A stretch of DNA of 64,000 nucleotides, taken from positions 7,313,286 to 7,377,285 of the forward strand of contig NC_079894.1 in the NCBI RefSeq assembly GCF_024868665.1, in the 5' to 3' direction. The first letter of the stretch is position 1. Each line of letters begins with the position of its first letter. The stretch is from Triplophysa rosa. Its lineage: Eukaryota > Chordata > Actinopteri > Cypriniformes > Nemacheilidae. The position numbers were made by a program, and so were the translations under genes. The notes below the pieces were generated by a model, which made no database searches, was not told the DNA's origin, and saw only the letters and a program-made list of their open reading frames with translations. Of this stretch, positions 52,201 to 59,105 are shown piece after piece.

Positions 52201-55200
52201 ACAGGGCAATATTGGCAAACAATGTAAAAAGTGCATGAAACATTTAGGATATAGCCTATGGTATTATTACAAAATACAAGTATATGTACCAACCACAAAA
52301 ACAATCGTATTGTTATAATCATAGCGCTCTTAAATAAGCCTGTGTATCAATTGTTTTCACAACATTTATTATCAACTCTAATAAGTCATCTGTAAGACAG
52401 TCAACAGTAAATCAAATATATAAAAATACCAAAGGTGTAATATCCAAATATCAAAACAACTTCAAATAAGTGTATATTAACAATGTTTACAGTAAAATAA
52501 CTGTAAAATAACACCTACGCACAGGACATAATCGTACTCGGTTACTTACGTAATCTTGGTTCCCTGAGATACGGGAACGAGTACTGCGTAGCAGGACGCT
52601 ATGGGAAAACTCCTTTTTTCTCCGATGACTGAAGCTTTTTCCAATAACACAGTGAAACTGCACGGCCATTTAAAAAAAAAAAGTAAAACTTTAAACCAAT
52701 GGCAGCGAAGCTGCACGGACCTATGGCGATGGAGCCCGCCAAAGGGGCCGGGGCTTATAGCTATATAAGCAGATACATCGCGTGTGTCCTTAGTGTCCTT
52801 AGGTTACTTCGGCTGAAGTGACAACCATGCAGCTTGTAAGCACGGCCAGGAACGCAGTTCTTGTATCTCAGGGAACCGAGGTTACATAAATAACTGAGTA
52901 CGTTCCCTATCGATACTTCACTTGTACTGCGTAGCAGGACGCTATGGGGAACCAATACAATCTTCAAACTTAAATACTAAGAGTCGTCAGGCCCAAATTC
53001 AAGACAGGCAGGACTCACAGAGAGCGCCTGTAAATTGCCCATGCATTTAACCGATGCCAGCGCTAGCGGTAGACGCACTCGCCGTGACTATCAGCAGCGT
53101 GCAGAAAAACCCTGCACGAGTGACAAGTACGGCGCGGCATTTTACAACACAGCTGGAAATTTGCTCAGAAAAATGCTCTTTCAGAGCCGCCGCATGGCGG
53201 CAGGGAAAAGACCAGTGCTGCTGGATAGCAAAGCTGCTGAACAGGAGGTCGAATCCGCAGCAGGTGCTTTTTGACGGCGAAGCAATCAGTCCCGAGTAGC
53301 GAAGGTCCCGAGTAGCGAAGAGTCGTCGCTGAAGGAAAAGAGATCTGAGGACACTGCGGCGATGTGTCTGCTTATATAGCTATAAGCCCTGCCCCCTTTG
53401 GCTGGCTCCATCGCCCTAGGTCCGTGCAGCTTCGCTGCCATTGGTTTAAAGTTTTACTTTTCACAAACCAATGGCTGTGCAGTTTAACTGCGTTATTGGA
53501 AAAAGCTTCAGTCATCGGAGAAAAAGGAGGTTTCCCATAGCGTCCTGCTACGCAGTACGAGTGAAGTATCGATAGGGAACTCTGGTGACCATAGAAACCC
53601 ACACCAAACCATCAAGATAAGACTCTTTTATGATCTAATGGAATGTGTAAAGAGATGCACTCTCTTTATTCACTTTGGGTACAGACATACAGTCCTATAT
53701 ACTGTACATTTATATAGAAATGTACATTTTTTCATTTATAACCTTTCCATGTATTGATGTTCTTGTTGTTTTGTCTGCCTTAAACATTAATCCAAATTAG
53801 TTTGAATGAATGTGTATAACTACTAGAATTATTCGATTTGTAGTAACTCATTTCACCAAGATGATATGTAGATCAAGTTGCATTTGTGATTTCCTTAATG
53901 TTAATGTCTAAATGTGTTTTGGTAACTCTTTTCATATTAGTTTTATTAAACTCTTAGAAGTTTTCTTAGTGAACATCCAATCAGCTTCCACATTCAAAAC
54001 ACCATGTTGGAAGACAAAGACAATTAAGTTTCCCTCCAAAAGTGCCATCTCCAGATTGGGTCAGTCACGTCTGTAGGATGTGACATCCTTACATCTTAAA
54101 AGAGACCACCTTCTCTTCCGTTAGCTGGTTCTTTCTCTCCTCTCTCTTCTTGCGTTTTGCTTTTTTTTTTGTTCGGGTTCTGTCCGTGCCACCTCTATAA
54201 GGGTAGAACTATCTCTAAAGGATGGACTAGAAGAAGACTTCTCCCGGACCTCCAAGTTTGTGCCAGTCTGCGGCCTCGTCTTTCCAGATACAGATCCTCT
54301 GCATAAAACTGGTTCTCTCTGATCACTTCCAGCCAAGATCAACTGGAGCCTCAACAAACTGTATCAGGACACTTTCTTTCTTTTGATGGGCAAGACATGC
54401 AAGTATCATACTTAGGCCCAATCCCAATTCTATTTTCTACCCCTTCACCTACCCCTCGCCCCTTCCCCTTGCCCGTCGAAACAAAGTGGCAAGGGGAAGG
54501 GTTACAAATTTTCCGCTAAGAAATGGGACACCACAACTACACTGGTATACGTCATCATACGTCGTTGCTAGCTCCTAACGTTACGTCAGAGGACATGAAA
54601 ATATATTTTCTAATATCGTGCAATCAGTTCAGTTCTCTAGCAAACTTTATCGATTTTTTTTGCAAATGTTAATAGAACATCACCATAAATACAAATACAA
54701 GATTGAATGTAACATACATAAAATGAAAAATTGTCATAAAAATCCTCATTAACGGCAAAAATTACTTACATTTGGGTCTGCTTGCTCGAGTGAGCAGCCA
54801 TGTTGGAAATTTCTCTTAGCCCTTCGTTTGAAGTGAGGTCCCGAAAAATCTTCGTTTGAAGGGCTATCTGGCCCTTACCCCTACCCCTCCAACCAAAAGA
54901 GAATTGAGACACCCCTACCCCTCCGTTTGGCGCGTTCATGTGAAGGGGTAGGGGTGTCTCAATTCTCTTTTGGTTGGAGGGGTAGGGAAAGTGTAGGGGT
55001 AAGGGGTAGAAATGGGATTGGGCCTCAGCCTTATTAATGGATGCATAGAGCATCATTAATCCTTTTAACAAATGTGCTTTACAAGTAGGAAACTGATGTT
55101 TTGTTCAGGCTATTGATCGCCTGATATCAAATACTGCAATAAATGCATGCTCTGTTCTTCTCTCTGCTTCAACTTCAACCTTTTTCCAATGCTAAACTGT

Positions 55201-56712
55201 ATGTTTGTGTATATGTTAGATTAGTATGTGTCTAGTGACACACGTGACGTTGTTTGTAGTTCATGCTCATAATCCGGAGTCCCTAAACATGCAGATTCTT
55301 GCTACCTGCTCGTAATGATAAGTGATTTCCCCAAATCATGAATTTGATTCAGATAAGTATAATTGATTATAATCAATTAAATTAATCCCAATTTGGGTTT
55401 ATATTTGTTTCCCTTACTCAGGGTGGTGGAGAATATATTACTTATAATTGTGATCAAAGCTCATGATAAATCTTACACATTTGGTGGAGAATAGTGTTTA
55501 AATAATACTGTTCCTCATTTAACCCCCTACAAACTGGTTACTTATTGATTGCAGCTCAAGTATATCAAAAACAGAATCTATGATATGTGCCCACTTAATT
55601 GGGTAGATATTAAGCAACCTTTCAAATAAAGGGAACACAGCACACACATTTGACTCAGTTCCTAGGTGTAGACAATTGATGGCTGCTAATCCATTTTTTT
55701 TATCAATTCTGTCATCTTCAGTTTAACCTTCACCTCACTGAGGCAATGTCAAATGCTGTCAGTGTCACCATGGATTATTCCAACTCATGAAACACTGTGG
55801 TTTCATCTTGACAGTGCTGGCCAGTCTTCACAGAACAGATTGAGTTTCTAAGATTCTACCGCTTTTGACTTTTAGAATTCACTGAGGGATTTTTGTATTT
55901 TGCTCAGTCACAAAATATATGGTGCCCTTACAGTGATTAGCATAAGAATATGTTCGCTGTCTGCAACCTTGTATATCAAGACAAACAAATAAACTGAGAT
56001 TAAAACAGTTTCCATTTCTCATCATTCCCCGCAAAAATACCTCAGGATCCTTCATTTTCTCCTTAGCGGAAGTCAAAATAATAATGCTGTTATTAGTGGG
56101 ACGGATGTTATGGGTCAGCCGGTAACTTACAAGCCAAATCAATTTTCTCTGAAAAAAACCCCATGCTGTTCAAAGAAACCTGGATACTGATTAGTCTTCT
56201 CCACTGTTGGCTCAGTTCCAAGAAAATGACATGATTACAAAAACATGTTGACATTATAAAGCCTAGATTTACCTAATACCACTAATACGTCCATTGTAAA
56301 GTCTCCAGTTAAAAGATCAGGGTGACACTTTTTCAAGGAATAATTGGTTCAACAAAACCCTAATCTACCCCAGAAAGGACAGCTCACTTTGTTACAGATA
56401 ATCACCTGCACATGCATAAACATATGGCCCCAAAAACAACCATTCAGCTCAAATAAAATGAATAGGTCTTACCTTCCCCACATACTGCGCATCTGGTCCG
56501 ATGTGCTCCTCCAAAACAAAGAACTGATTCCAGATCCAGCCTCTCTTGGGCCGATGGTGCGCATCCTTCTCACCGTCGGCCGATTTGGTCTGGTTGTGGT
56601 TGAGAGTGGGTCTAACTGGACTGGATGGGGAGGGCGTCCCGTGGCTCCTCTGGATCACGCACAGGCACAGCAGCAGAGGGCAAAGACAGGCAGGGCTGCT
56701 GGCTGCTCTCAT
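20148..56712 (-). CDS. cdh18: Cadherin-18-like type II classical cadherin, 11 coding exons, 791 aa
   Basis: Calcium-dependent homophilic cell-adhesion protein of the plasma membrane, mainly neural in vertebrates. The exons joined are 56712-56473, 41115-40821, 39574-39455, 33830-33663, 33364-33177, 33012-32759, 31640-31504, 30631-30510, 28440-28326, 24866-24615 and 20632-20148; all junctions are GT-AG and keep frame. Residues about 1-25 are a signal peptide; RPKR (54-57) is the propeptide cleavage site; mature EC1 begins GWIWNQFF with the two tryptophans (W59, W61) of type II strand swapping. Calcium motifs include LDRE (120), DVNDNAP (155), DADDP (189), TDVNDNPP (263) and LDVNDNAP (483). The membrane span is about 613-639. 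The p120-binding stretch is near 663-678, the beta-catenin stretch near 734-758, and DWGP at 770. Human CDH18 is 790 aa, and the N-terminus and EC3-EC4 resemble it more than CDH12, CDH20 or CDH7. The ATG follows an in-frame TAA 12 nt upstream. The assignment rests on remembered family sequences; paralogue a or b is not resolved. Confidence 0.9.
20813..21153. mobile_element. MITE with GGCTGTCAAACGATTAAT termini
   Basis: TIRs begin GGGCTGTCAAACGATTAATC and end with the complement (ATTAATCGTTTGACAGCC). Similarity extends inside through ATCCAGAATAAAAGTTT-GT. An (AT)n run of over 30 bp at 20982-21015 is inside it. Located in cdh18 intron 10 of the coding-exon numbering (between the last two coding exons). 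Confidence 0.8.
21255..21510 (+). repeat. Local duplication, copy 1 (uninterrupted)
   Basis: Shares about 250 bp of recognisable similarity with 22070-22220 joined to 23480-23570 (for example GGTAAACAAAACCAACTC, then TTCATTCCTT-AATCTCAA). Copy 1 has no transposon, so it models the target before the Tc1-like element inserted into copy 2. Confidence 0.7.
22070..22222 (+). repeat. Local duplication, copy 2, left part (split by the Tc1 element)
   Basis: Matches 21255-21400 with small differences and ends in the TA-rich tract where the transposon inserted. The duplicate resumes at about 23480. Confidence 0.7.
22223..23443 (-). mobile_element. Apparently intact Tc1/mariner transposon, DD36E type
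   Basis: A 1221-bp element bounded by a perfect 29-bp TIR starting CACTCACCTAAAGGATTATT, flanked on both sides by TA target duplications (22221-22222; 23444-23445) within a TA-rich tract. It encodes one uninterrupted transposase. TIR identity and an open reading frame suggest recent insertion. The D-to-E spacing of 36 residues matches the DD36E 'Incomer' group of Tc1/mariner elements, which are reported to move between vertebrate lineages; that placement is from memory. It lies in cdh18 intron 10, in the same orientation as the gene. Confidence 0.92.
22255..23295 (-). CDS. Tc1/mariner transposase, 346 aa, DD36E
   Basis: Cut-and-paste transposase acting on the 29-bp TIRs around it. Residues about 1-120 hold two helix-turn-helix (paired-like) DNA-binding regions: [22 protein letters not shown] in the first and [18 protein letters not shown] near 105-122. 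The catalytic DDE triad is D155 (AWSDESRF), D246 (QQDNAPCHK) and E283 (LNPIEHLW). There are 36 residues between D246 and E283 instead of the 34 of classical Tc1. The GGGG(V)MVWG box is at 190-198. The length is normal for the family and there are no stops or frameshifts, so it may be active. Confidence 0.93.
   Translation of the reverse strand: MGKKGDLSNFERGMVVGARRAGLSISQSAQLLGFSRTTISRVYKEWCEKGKTSSMRQSCGRKCLVDARGQRRMGRLIQADRRATLTEITTRYNRGMQQSICEATTRTTLRQMGYNSRRPHRVPLISTTNRKKRLQFARAHQNWTVEDWKNVAWSDESRFLLRHSNGRVRIWRKQNENMDPSCLVTTVQAGGGGVMVWGMFSWHTLGPLVPIGHRLNATAYLSIVSDHVHPFMTTMYPSSNGYFQQDNAPCHKARIISNWFLEHDNEFTVLEWPPQSPDLNPIEHLWDVVERELRALDVHPTNLHQLQDAILSIWANISKECFQHLVESMPRRIKAVLKAKGGQTPY
23670..23935. 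mobile_element. Palindromic MITE, CACTCTTAAAAATAAA termini
   Basis: Perfect terminal CACTCTTAAAAATAAA and its complement, flanked by TA on both sides (23668-23669; 23936-23937). The interior is rich in AAGAACCTTT and GGTTCTTT motifs that also pair (for example TTCATGATGCCATAGAAGAACC with its near complement). Very common in fish genomes. Confidence 0.88.
24615..24866 (-). CDS. cdh18: cdh18 coding exon 10 (EC5 end and membrane span)
   Basis: 252 nt, residues 547-631. It covers the end of EC5 with cysteines in VCPCQHG and APVC, the membrane-proximal [13 protein letters not shown], and most of the membrane span ending CVLILL. The acceptor is gacag|AT and the donor G|gtaaga, phase 1, which joins to the next exon to give LLAIVVLFV. 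Confidence 0.9.
25480..25680 (+). mobile_element. L2-type LINE 3' fragment
   Basis: Near-identical in content to about 2960-3150 (GATCAGCAGATTCTGT, CTTAGCTCTGTATACTGTG-TAGGCTATA), but truncated at both ends and lacking the ATGTAAATGT tail. Confidence 0.8.
25905..26293 (-). repeat. TTTAAA-ended repeat family, copy 1 (minus)
   Basis: Contains GCGGGTCCCCTTACATGGAATTC-type sequence (GGGTCCCCTTACATGGAATT) and GGTTGCAATTCGCAA in reverse orientation relative to copies at 36890-37295 and 58798-59105. Ends in TTTAAA. Noncoding. Confidence 0.75.
28326..28440 (-). CDS. cdh18: cdh18 coding exon 9 (EC5)
   Basis: 115 nt, residues 509-546, [16 protein letters not shown] through [12 protein letters not shown]. 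It is one codon shorter than the human CDH18 exon as I recall it (ANGQF for ANGPRF). The acceptor is tgtag|GTC and the donor G|gtaaag. N539 in NFT is a possible glycosylation site. Confidence 0.88.
28441..30509. other. cdh18 intron between coding exons 8 and 9
   Basis: Largely free of the interspersed repeats that fill the other introns. Segments 28600-28900 and 29920-30180 look non-repetitive and compositionally balanced (for example GATTAACATTTCCTGCGAGC), making them candidates for conserved noncoding elements. No coding frame. Confidence 0.35.
30510..30631 (-). CDS. cdh18: cdh18 coding exon 8 (EC4-EC5 boundary)
   Basis: 122 nt, residues 468-508. It contains the EC4-EC5 linker VLDVNDNAP and the start of EC5 ending VCEGYKAGQ. 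The usual family reading there is VCEN(S/A)KPGQ, so this stretch has diverged. The acceptor is ttcag|AC and the donor CAG|gttagt. Confidence 0.88.
31504..31640 (-). CDS. cdh18: cdh18 coding exon 7 (EC4)
   Basis: 137 nt, residues about 422-468, covering [20 protein letters not shown], then [14 protein letters not shown]. The acceptor is ttttag|G and the donor G|gtatgt. N459 in NIT is a possible glycosylation site, and LDRE is the usual EC calcium motif. Confidence 0.88.
31755..32190 (+). repeat. Dispersed repeat, copy 2 (pairs with 10585-11035)
   Basis: Same orientation as copy 1, with shared blocks through GAAATTTGGGG-AAATATTGTTAGTA and ATTTTACCTAAAC. Lies in the intron between coding exons 6 and 7. 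Confidence 0.75.
32455..32530 (-). mobile_element. L2-type tail fragment
   Basis: Complement of the GCGTCTGCTAAATGACTAAATG-type tail seen at 3150-3196 (CATTTAGTCATTAAGCACAC, CGCTTTTATCCAAAGC). Confidence 0.6.
32759..33012 (-). CDS. cdh18: cdh18 coding exon 6 (EC3 end, EC4 start)
   Basis: 254 nt, residues 338-422. It starts [20 protein letters not shown] and includes [12 protein letters not shown] and the EC3-EC4 linker GDVDEAPVF. That linker reads DVDEAP where most type II cadherins have DVDEPP, a single proline change. The acceptor is ttgtag|CCT and the donor AA|gtgagt. The intron before it (33013-33176) is only 164 bp, the shortest of the gene. Confidence 0.9.
33177..33364 (-). CDS. cdh18: cdh18 coding exon 5 (EC3, first part)
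   Basis: 188 nt, residues 276-337, beginning [13 protein letters not shown] and ending GVISLKK. The acceptor is ctccag|AG and the donor AAG|gtctgg. The weak donor GTCTGG is supported by the frame and by the exact start of the next exon. YVPESAQVG and KIKAND are close to the CDH18 sequence as I recall it and argue against CDH12, CDH7 or CDH20. Confidence 0.9.
33663..33830 (-). CDS. cdh18: cdh18 coding exon 4 (EC2, second part)
   Basis: 168 nt, residues 220-275, starting [12 protein letters not shown] and ending [13 protein letters not shown], the EC2-EC3 calcium linker. The acceptor is cacag|GT and the donor A|gtacgg. N259 in NIT is a possible glycosylation site. It is separated from the next exon by an intron of only 298 bp. 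Confidence 0.9.
33968..34003. other. Perfect 13-bp inverted repeat, 10-nt loop
   Basis: AGCCATATGTCTG, then GTTCCTACAT, then CAGACATATGGCT. Just upstream of a MITE. Could be a remnant terminus pair or a small RNA hairpin; no further support. Confidence 0.7.
34047..34250 (+). mobile_element. MITE fragment, TTAAAG(G)GATAGTTCACCC family
   Basis: Begins TTAAAGTGATAGTTCACCCC and runs through GAACACAAAAGAAGATATTTT and GGTAACCAAACA, as do 39073-39314 and 57434-57690. The right terminus is missing. Confidence 0.8.
36890..37295 (+). repeat. TTTAAA-ended repeat family, copy 2
   Basis: Shares GCGAATTGCAACCAACGGCT, GAAGGAGATAACG, TACTGTAGAAACAACATG and TCCATGTAAGGGGACCCGCG with copies 1 and 3. Confidence 0.75.
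39073..39314. mobile_element. Complete MITE, TTAAAGGGATAGTT family
   Basis: TTAAAGGGATAGTTTGGTG at the left and TTTTTGGGTGAACTCCCTTTAA at the right form imperfect TIRs with TTAA at each end. Confidence 0.8.
39455..39574 (-). CDS. cdh18: cdh18 coding exon 3 (EC2, first part)
   Basis: 120 nt covering [20 protein letters not shown] and on to [10 protein letters not shown] (residues 180-219). The acceptor is aaacag|GA and the donor G|gtaggg; both flanking introns are phase 1. DADDPTYGN is the strongly conserved EC2 calcium-contact segment of type II cadherins. Confidence 0.9.
40821..41115 (-). CDS. cdh18: cdh18 coding exon 2 (EC1)
   Basis: Residues 81-179. The acceptor is tacag|TTA and the donor is G|gtgagc, phase 1. 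It begins [14 protein letters not shown], a near match to the CDH18 family. It contains LDRE and the EC1-EC2 linker DVNDNAPKF, which binds calcium at the domain junction. The 295-nt length is usual for this exon in type II cadherins. Confidence 0.9.
42023..43373. mobile_element. GTGACCC-type MITE, split by an L2 insertion
   Basis: Left end ATGTGACCCTGTACTACAAA with ACCAGTCATAAG; right end GACTGGTTTTGTTGTCCAGG-TTCAC. Together 42023-42157 and about 43095-43373 resemble the intact copy at 17740-18170, so the middle is a later insertion. Confidence 0.75.
42158..43094 (-). mobile_element. L2/Maui-like LINE 3' fragment
   Basis: Minus-strand frame reads [20 protein letters not shown], then [20 protein letters not shown] and [13 protein letters not shown], the reverse transcriptase C-terminus. 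Upstream, [20 protein letters not shown] is readable; a one-base frameshift near 42965 breaks GVILDNN. The 3' tail (left side) is ATTGAATTGAATT-type, typical of this clade. The 5' boundary is approximate. Confidence 0.85.
46210..46248. repeat. (GA)n microsatellite
   Basis: About nineteen GA units. Confidence 0.97.
46585..47035. repeat. Probable interspersed repeat
   Basis: Contains AAGTCGTGCCACTCGGCGGC and the partly complementary GAGCGGCCATATTGATCG near its right end. Looks like a degraded cyprinid DNA element; termini are unclear. Confidence 0.4.
47400..47522. repeat. Short GCTGGTTTA-type repeat
   Basis: Imperfect internal repetition of CTGGTTTA and its complement AAACCAG, a frequent cyprinid repeat. 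Confidence 0.45.
47525..47715 (+). mobile_element. tRNA-derived SINE
   Basis: Has a pol III B box GTTCGAGTCC (47597-47606) in the setting GGGAGATGCAAGTTCGAGTC, followed by a C/T-rich body (CCTGCTCCCCTCTCTCC), TCCTGTAATTAATAAAGGC and an A-rich tail. Fits a common cyprinid SINE family. Confidence 0.75.
48255..49475 (+). repeat. GGCCCTATTTTAA family repeat, copy 2, interrupted
   Basis: Left part starts GGGCCCTATTTTAATAAGC and matches copy 1 (GCGCATGGTCTAAA). It is cut at TTAA by the 48472-49156 element and resumes AAGAGCCAGTTGCACTCACG. The right end is approximate. Confidence 0.65.
48472..49156. mobile_element. TTAA-type (Kolobok/piggyBac-like) non-autonomous element, nested
   Basis: TIRs AGTGGCAGTCCG and (complement) AGCGGCAGTCCG, exactly flanked by TTAA (48468-48471; 49157-49160). 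685 bp. TTAA targets are used by Kolobok and piggyBac; the TIR does not begin CC(Y), so Kolobok is more likely. No transposase ORF. Confidence 0.8.
49804..51821 (+). mobile_element. hAT-like non-autonomous element (2.0 kb)
   Basis: Both ends are CAGGGCTCTAGA (right end as complement). Inside each end are diverged gene-like palindromes of GGTGCGACC / GGTGCACC type. Flanking GCTGT (49799-49803; 51822-51826) could be part of a degraded 8-bp duplication. At 51387 an ATG opens [12 protein letters not shown], which resembles the first exon of hAT/zinc-finger transposases, ending CAG|gttatg. The rest of the transposase is missing. Confidence 0.65.
52139..52195 (-). repeat. Short LINE-tail-like fragment
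   Basis: TTTTTATAGCACTTTTCACA then AGCAGCTTTACC resembles the 3' end of the 42158 LINE. Confidence 0.45.
52533..53583. repeat. Fold-back element with about 220-bp inverted arms
   Basis: Arm 52560-52780 and arm 53361-53581 are inverted copies, about 90% alike: both carry TGCGTAGCAGGACGCTATGG, TCCGATGACTGAAGCTTTTT, CCAATGGCAGCGAAGCTGCA and a TATA-like GCTATATAAGC directed at the centre. A further inverted pair (52533-52575 with 52864-52903; GGTTCCCTGAGATA) and a third direct TGCGTAGCAGGACG copy (52929) lie inside. Known as a cyprinid repeat, but I cannot name its class. Confidence 0.8.
54415..55024. mobile_element. PIF/Harbinger-like MITE, GGCCCAATCCCAATTCT termini
   Basis: TIRs GGCCCAATCCCAATTCTATT and the complement of AGAAATGGGATTGGGCC, followed by CTACCCCTT-rich arms. 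Flanks TTA and TCA may be a mutated 3-bp duplication. Includes a perfect 44-bp hairpin at 54879-54987. Confidence 0.75.
56473..56712 (-). CDS. cdh18: cdh18 coding exon 1 (signal peptide, propeptide, start of EC1)
   Basis: Encodes residues 1-80. The start ATG (56712-56710) is preceded by an in-frame TAA at 56724-56722, so translation starts here. A leucine/cysteine-rich hydrophobic segment (about 9-20) forms the signal peptide. N40 in NQT is a possible glycosylation site. Cleavage after RPKR gives the mature end [12 protein letters not shown]. The exon ends at YVGK and the donor reads AAG|gtaaga, phase 0. The 5' boundary of the exon is not fixed because it continues into 5'UTR. Confidence 0.9.
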
Positions 56713-56770
56713 GTTAAAGAGTTACTGCTCCAAGGTCAGCTCACCCAGAGGTCTCCCAGAGTGGGCGGCT

Positions 56771-56815
56771 TTAGACTCCGATCAGACCAGTTCGCAAGCC
56801 TTGAACGGTGGCCAT
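56771..56815 (-). CDS. Candidate upstream ORF in the cdh18 leader (14 codons)
   Basis: ATG at 56815-56813 lies in a strong initiation context (aaccATGG) and reads 14 codons to TAA at 56773-56771, ending 58 nt before the cdh18 start codon. If the cdh18 leader extends this far, the uORF would be in the mRNA and could dampen main-ORF translation. The 5' exon boundary is not settled, so its presence in the transcript is inferred. Confidence 0.3.
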   Translation of the reverse strand: MATVQGLRTGLIGV

Positions 56816-57433
56816 GGTTAAAATACTGTTGTCGCTGAGACCGACCGGGCAACACTCACATCCTGGACCGAGAACAAGATATGTCGATTCATTGGGGAGA
56901 TGGCATACACCGTAGGCTCACTTGAGGCGATGGCAGGTCGCCACGGAACATCTGTGTGAAGGAATAGGACAAGCTGTACTTTCATGAGGACAAAACAAAA
57001 CCCAGCCAACGGTTATATTAATTTCTCATCAAATTGTGGATAAGCTCTTCTTGTGGAGATCTGAAATTGAAAATTGGCTTGTTTCTTTTCTAAACACTTT
57101 TATTTTAGTCAAAGCCCTTCACAATCTAGCCGTTTTCCCTTCAGAGAAACATCTGATACATTTTAGATGGAACATCTGTTCAAGTATAATAGCAGGATCA
57201 TGACTGGTGGCGTGTAATGAGAGCTCAGCCTGGCAAGGGGATCCAAATGGCTGAACAGCTTTTTGAAGATCAATGGTGTGCAATGCATGCCCCTGATTCT
57301 TGGAAAAGTAGCCGATAACTCTCGACGACTCTGTCTCCCTGTCCATTCTGATCTATCATCTGAGGAGAATCTCTCTCATACTCAGACAGCAGGGATACTG
57401 ACACAAATAAATGAAATACCTACTGTTTTTGTG

Positions 57434-57690
57434 TTAAAGGCATAGAATACAAATATATTAACCTCTTTCTTCTGTGGAACAAAAAAAAAGATATTTTGAG
57501 AAATGCTTCAGTGGATTTGTGTGTCCATACAATGGAAGTCAATGGGGGCCAATGTTGTTTGGTTACCAACATTCTTCAAAATATCTTATTTTGTGTTCTG
57601 CTCAAGAAAGTCAGTCATACAGGTTTGGAATGAGATGAGGGTGAATAAATAACGAAAGAATGTTCGTTTTTGGGTGAACTTTCCCCTTTA
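57434..57690 (-). mobile_element. MITE, TTAAAGGGATAGTT family, inverted copy
   Basis: Complement of the 39073-39314 family: TTGGTTACCAACATTCTTCA, then TTTTTGGGTGAACTTTCCCC at the right. Lies in cdh18 intron 1. Confidence 0.8.
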
Positions 57691-58797
57691 GAAATTGTAA
57701 TACGGCATGGTGGAGTAAAGCAAAAAGCAAAAAACAAACAACAATGAAAATGCTGCAGGGTGGACATTTCCTGTCACCTTAGCTCTATGTGAACATTTCA
57801 TTTTGAAGATGTTAAAAATACTCACAGAAATGGAAAGTGATGTCCCAGGGCTCTAACATATGACCAGAATACGTATTTCATAATGTATCACAAACTGACA
57901 GTGAGGTCTAAGACATCTTTTGTTTGCAAGGAAGATATGACATGTGAATATATATTTAATCTCTAAAATATAACAGGGCATCTCTGCCATAGTACAGCAC
58001 TGTTATTGTTCTTTTTTACTCATTTCTCCTGAAATTTAATTTGATCATGAGACCCATTTTATAATGTGATTTCAATAAGTCAGTCATAAGCAAAGTCAAG
58101 ATAAGCAACTGAATTGTTTTTTTCTATAAAAGTGCCTTTGTTGATATAGTCTTCAAATATCTTTGAAAAGATCAAAAGAGCCACTATATATCAAAAGCAC
58201 GCCGAATAATTTAAGACCACCAATCCAGTCTAAAGAGCTTTCTTGCCATTACTCTATGGCAGTCACAAACAGTTTATTGTATTTTAGGTAGCACATAAGT
58301 TTGTCAAAATCAACTGATTCGAAGTTATTGGGGTATTTTGTAATTTAAACCACTTTTGAAAGATCCACTCCCTTATCTGTCATATGGAAACAGTGGGGCA
58401 TTTAAAAACAACTGCCAAATGTTGAAGATTCTTTTCTAAGACCAAAGTCATTTTAGAATTTGCATTTCATGTTCGTCTATTTTCTTCCAGCACTGGACAC
58501 ACATGCCTCTTTTAGATAAGATACACATTAAGCAGCACAACACTTTCTGTTGTTGGCAAAGGCTAACCAACTGATGAGCCAAACTAATTAGAAACTTGAT
58601 TATTTTGAAACTATGAGCATCTGTAGTAGTGTTCGTGGAAATTTGGGTATTTGTGTTTTTCCAGACAACAGAGACAACTACATATGGACACTGATCAAGT
58701 GACATGGATTGGCCGGTCTTTATGATATCTTTAAATGTTTTTTATGAAAGACTATGGCAGAGACAAAGGTTAGAATGAATGCACAAACAAATATTTT

Positions 58798-59105
58798 GAA
58801 TTGCAACCAACGGCTCCACCCCTCCCTTCGAAGCACTATGGTGGCTGACACAGGACTAAGATGTCATGTTTGCTTTGCCGAAGGAGATAATGTATTTACG
58901 AAAAGCGCTCTGTAGAGCAGTTTGTCCGTTTAGGCCTACTGTAGAAACGACATGGAGAATTCCATGTAAGGGGACCCGCGGTGTATGTAGATAGAAATAT
59001 ATCATTATGTAAGGTCATTATACACCTCTGAAGACACAGTTATGTATAATATATTGCATTTCTGTCAATAGATCTACCAAAAAATTACACACAGCCCCTT
59101 TTAAG
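58798..59105 (+). repeat. TTTAAA-ended repeat family, copy 3
   Basis: Matches 36890-37295 (TTGCAACCAACGGCT, TACTGTAGAAACGACATG, TCCATGTAAGGGGACCCGCG); the left part is truncated. Confidence 0.75.

Larger units (their letters stand above)
41116..56472. other. cdh18 intron between coding exons 1 and 2 (15.4 kb)
   Basis: The longest intron and the most repeat-laden. Listed elements cover much of 42000-55030. Segments without recognised content include 41170-42010, 43380-46200 (45700-46080 is non-repetitive and balanced, a candidate regulatory element), 47720-48250, 51830-52530, 53590-54410 and 55030-56470. No coding frames of interest. Confidence 0.5.

Noticed and set aside
53035..53299. Overlapping ORFs of 79-81 codons
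   Set aside because: They fall in the middle of the fold-back element, with no codon-level sign of constraint.
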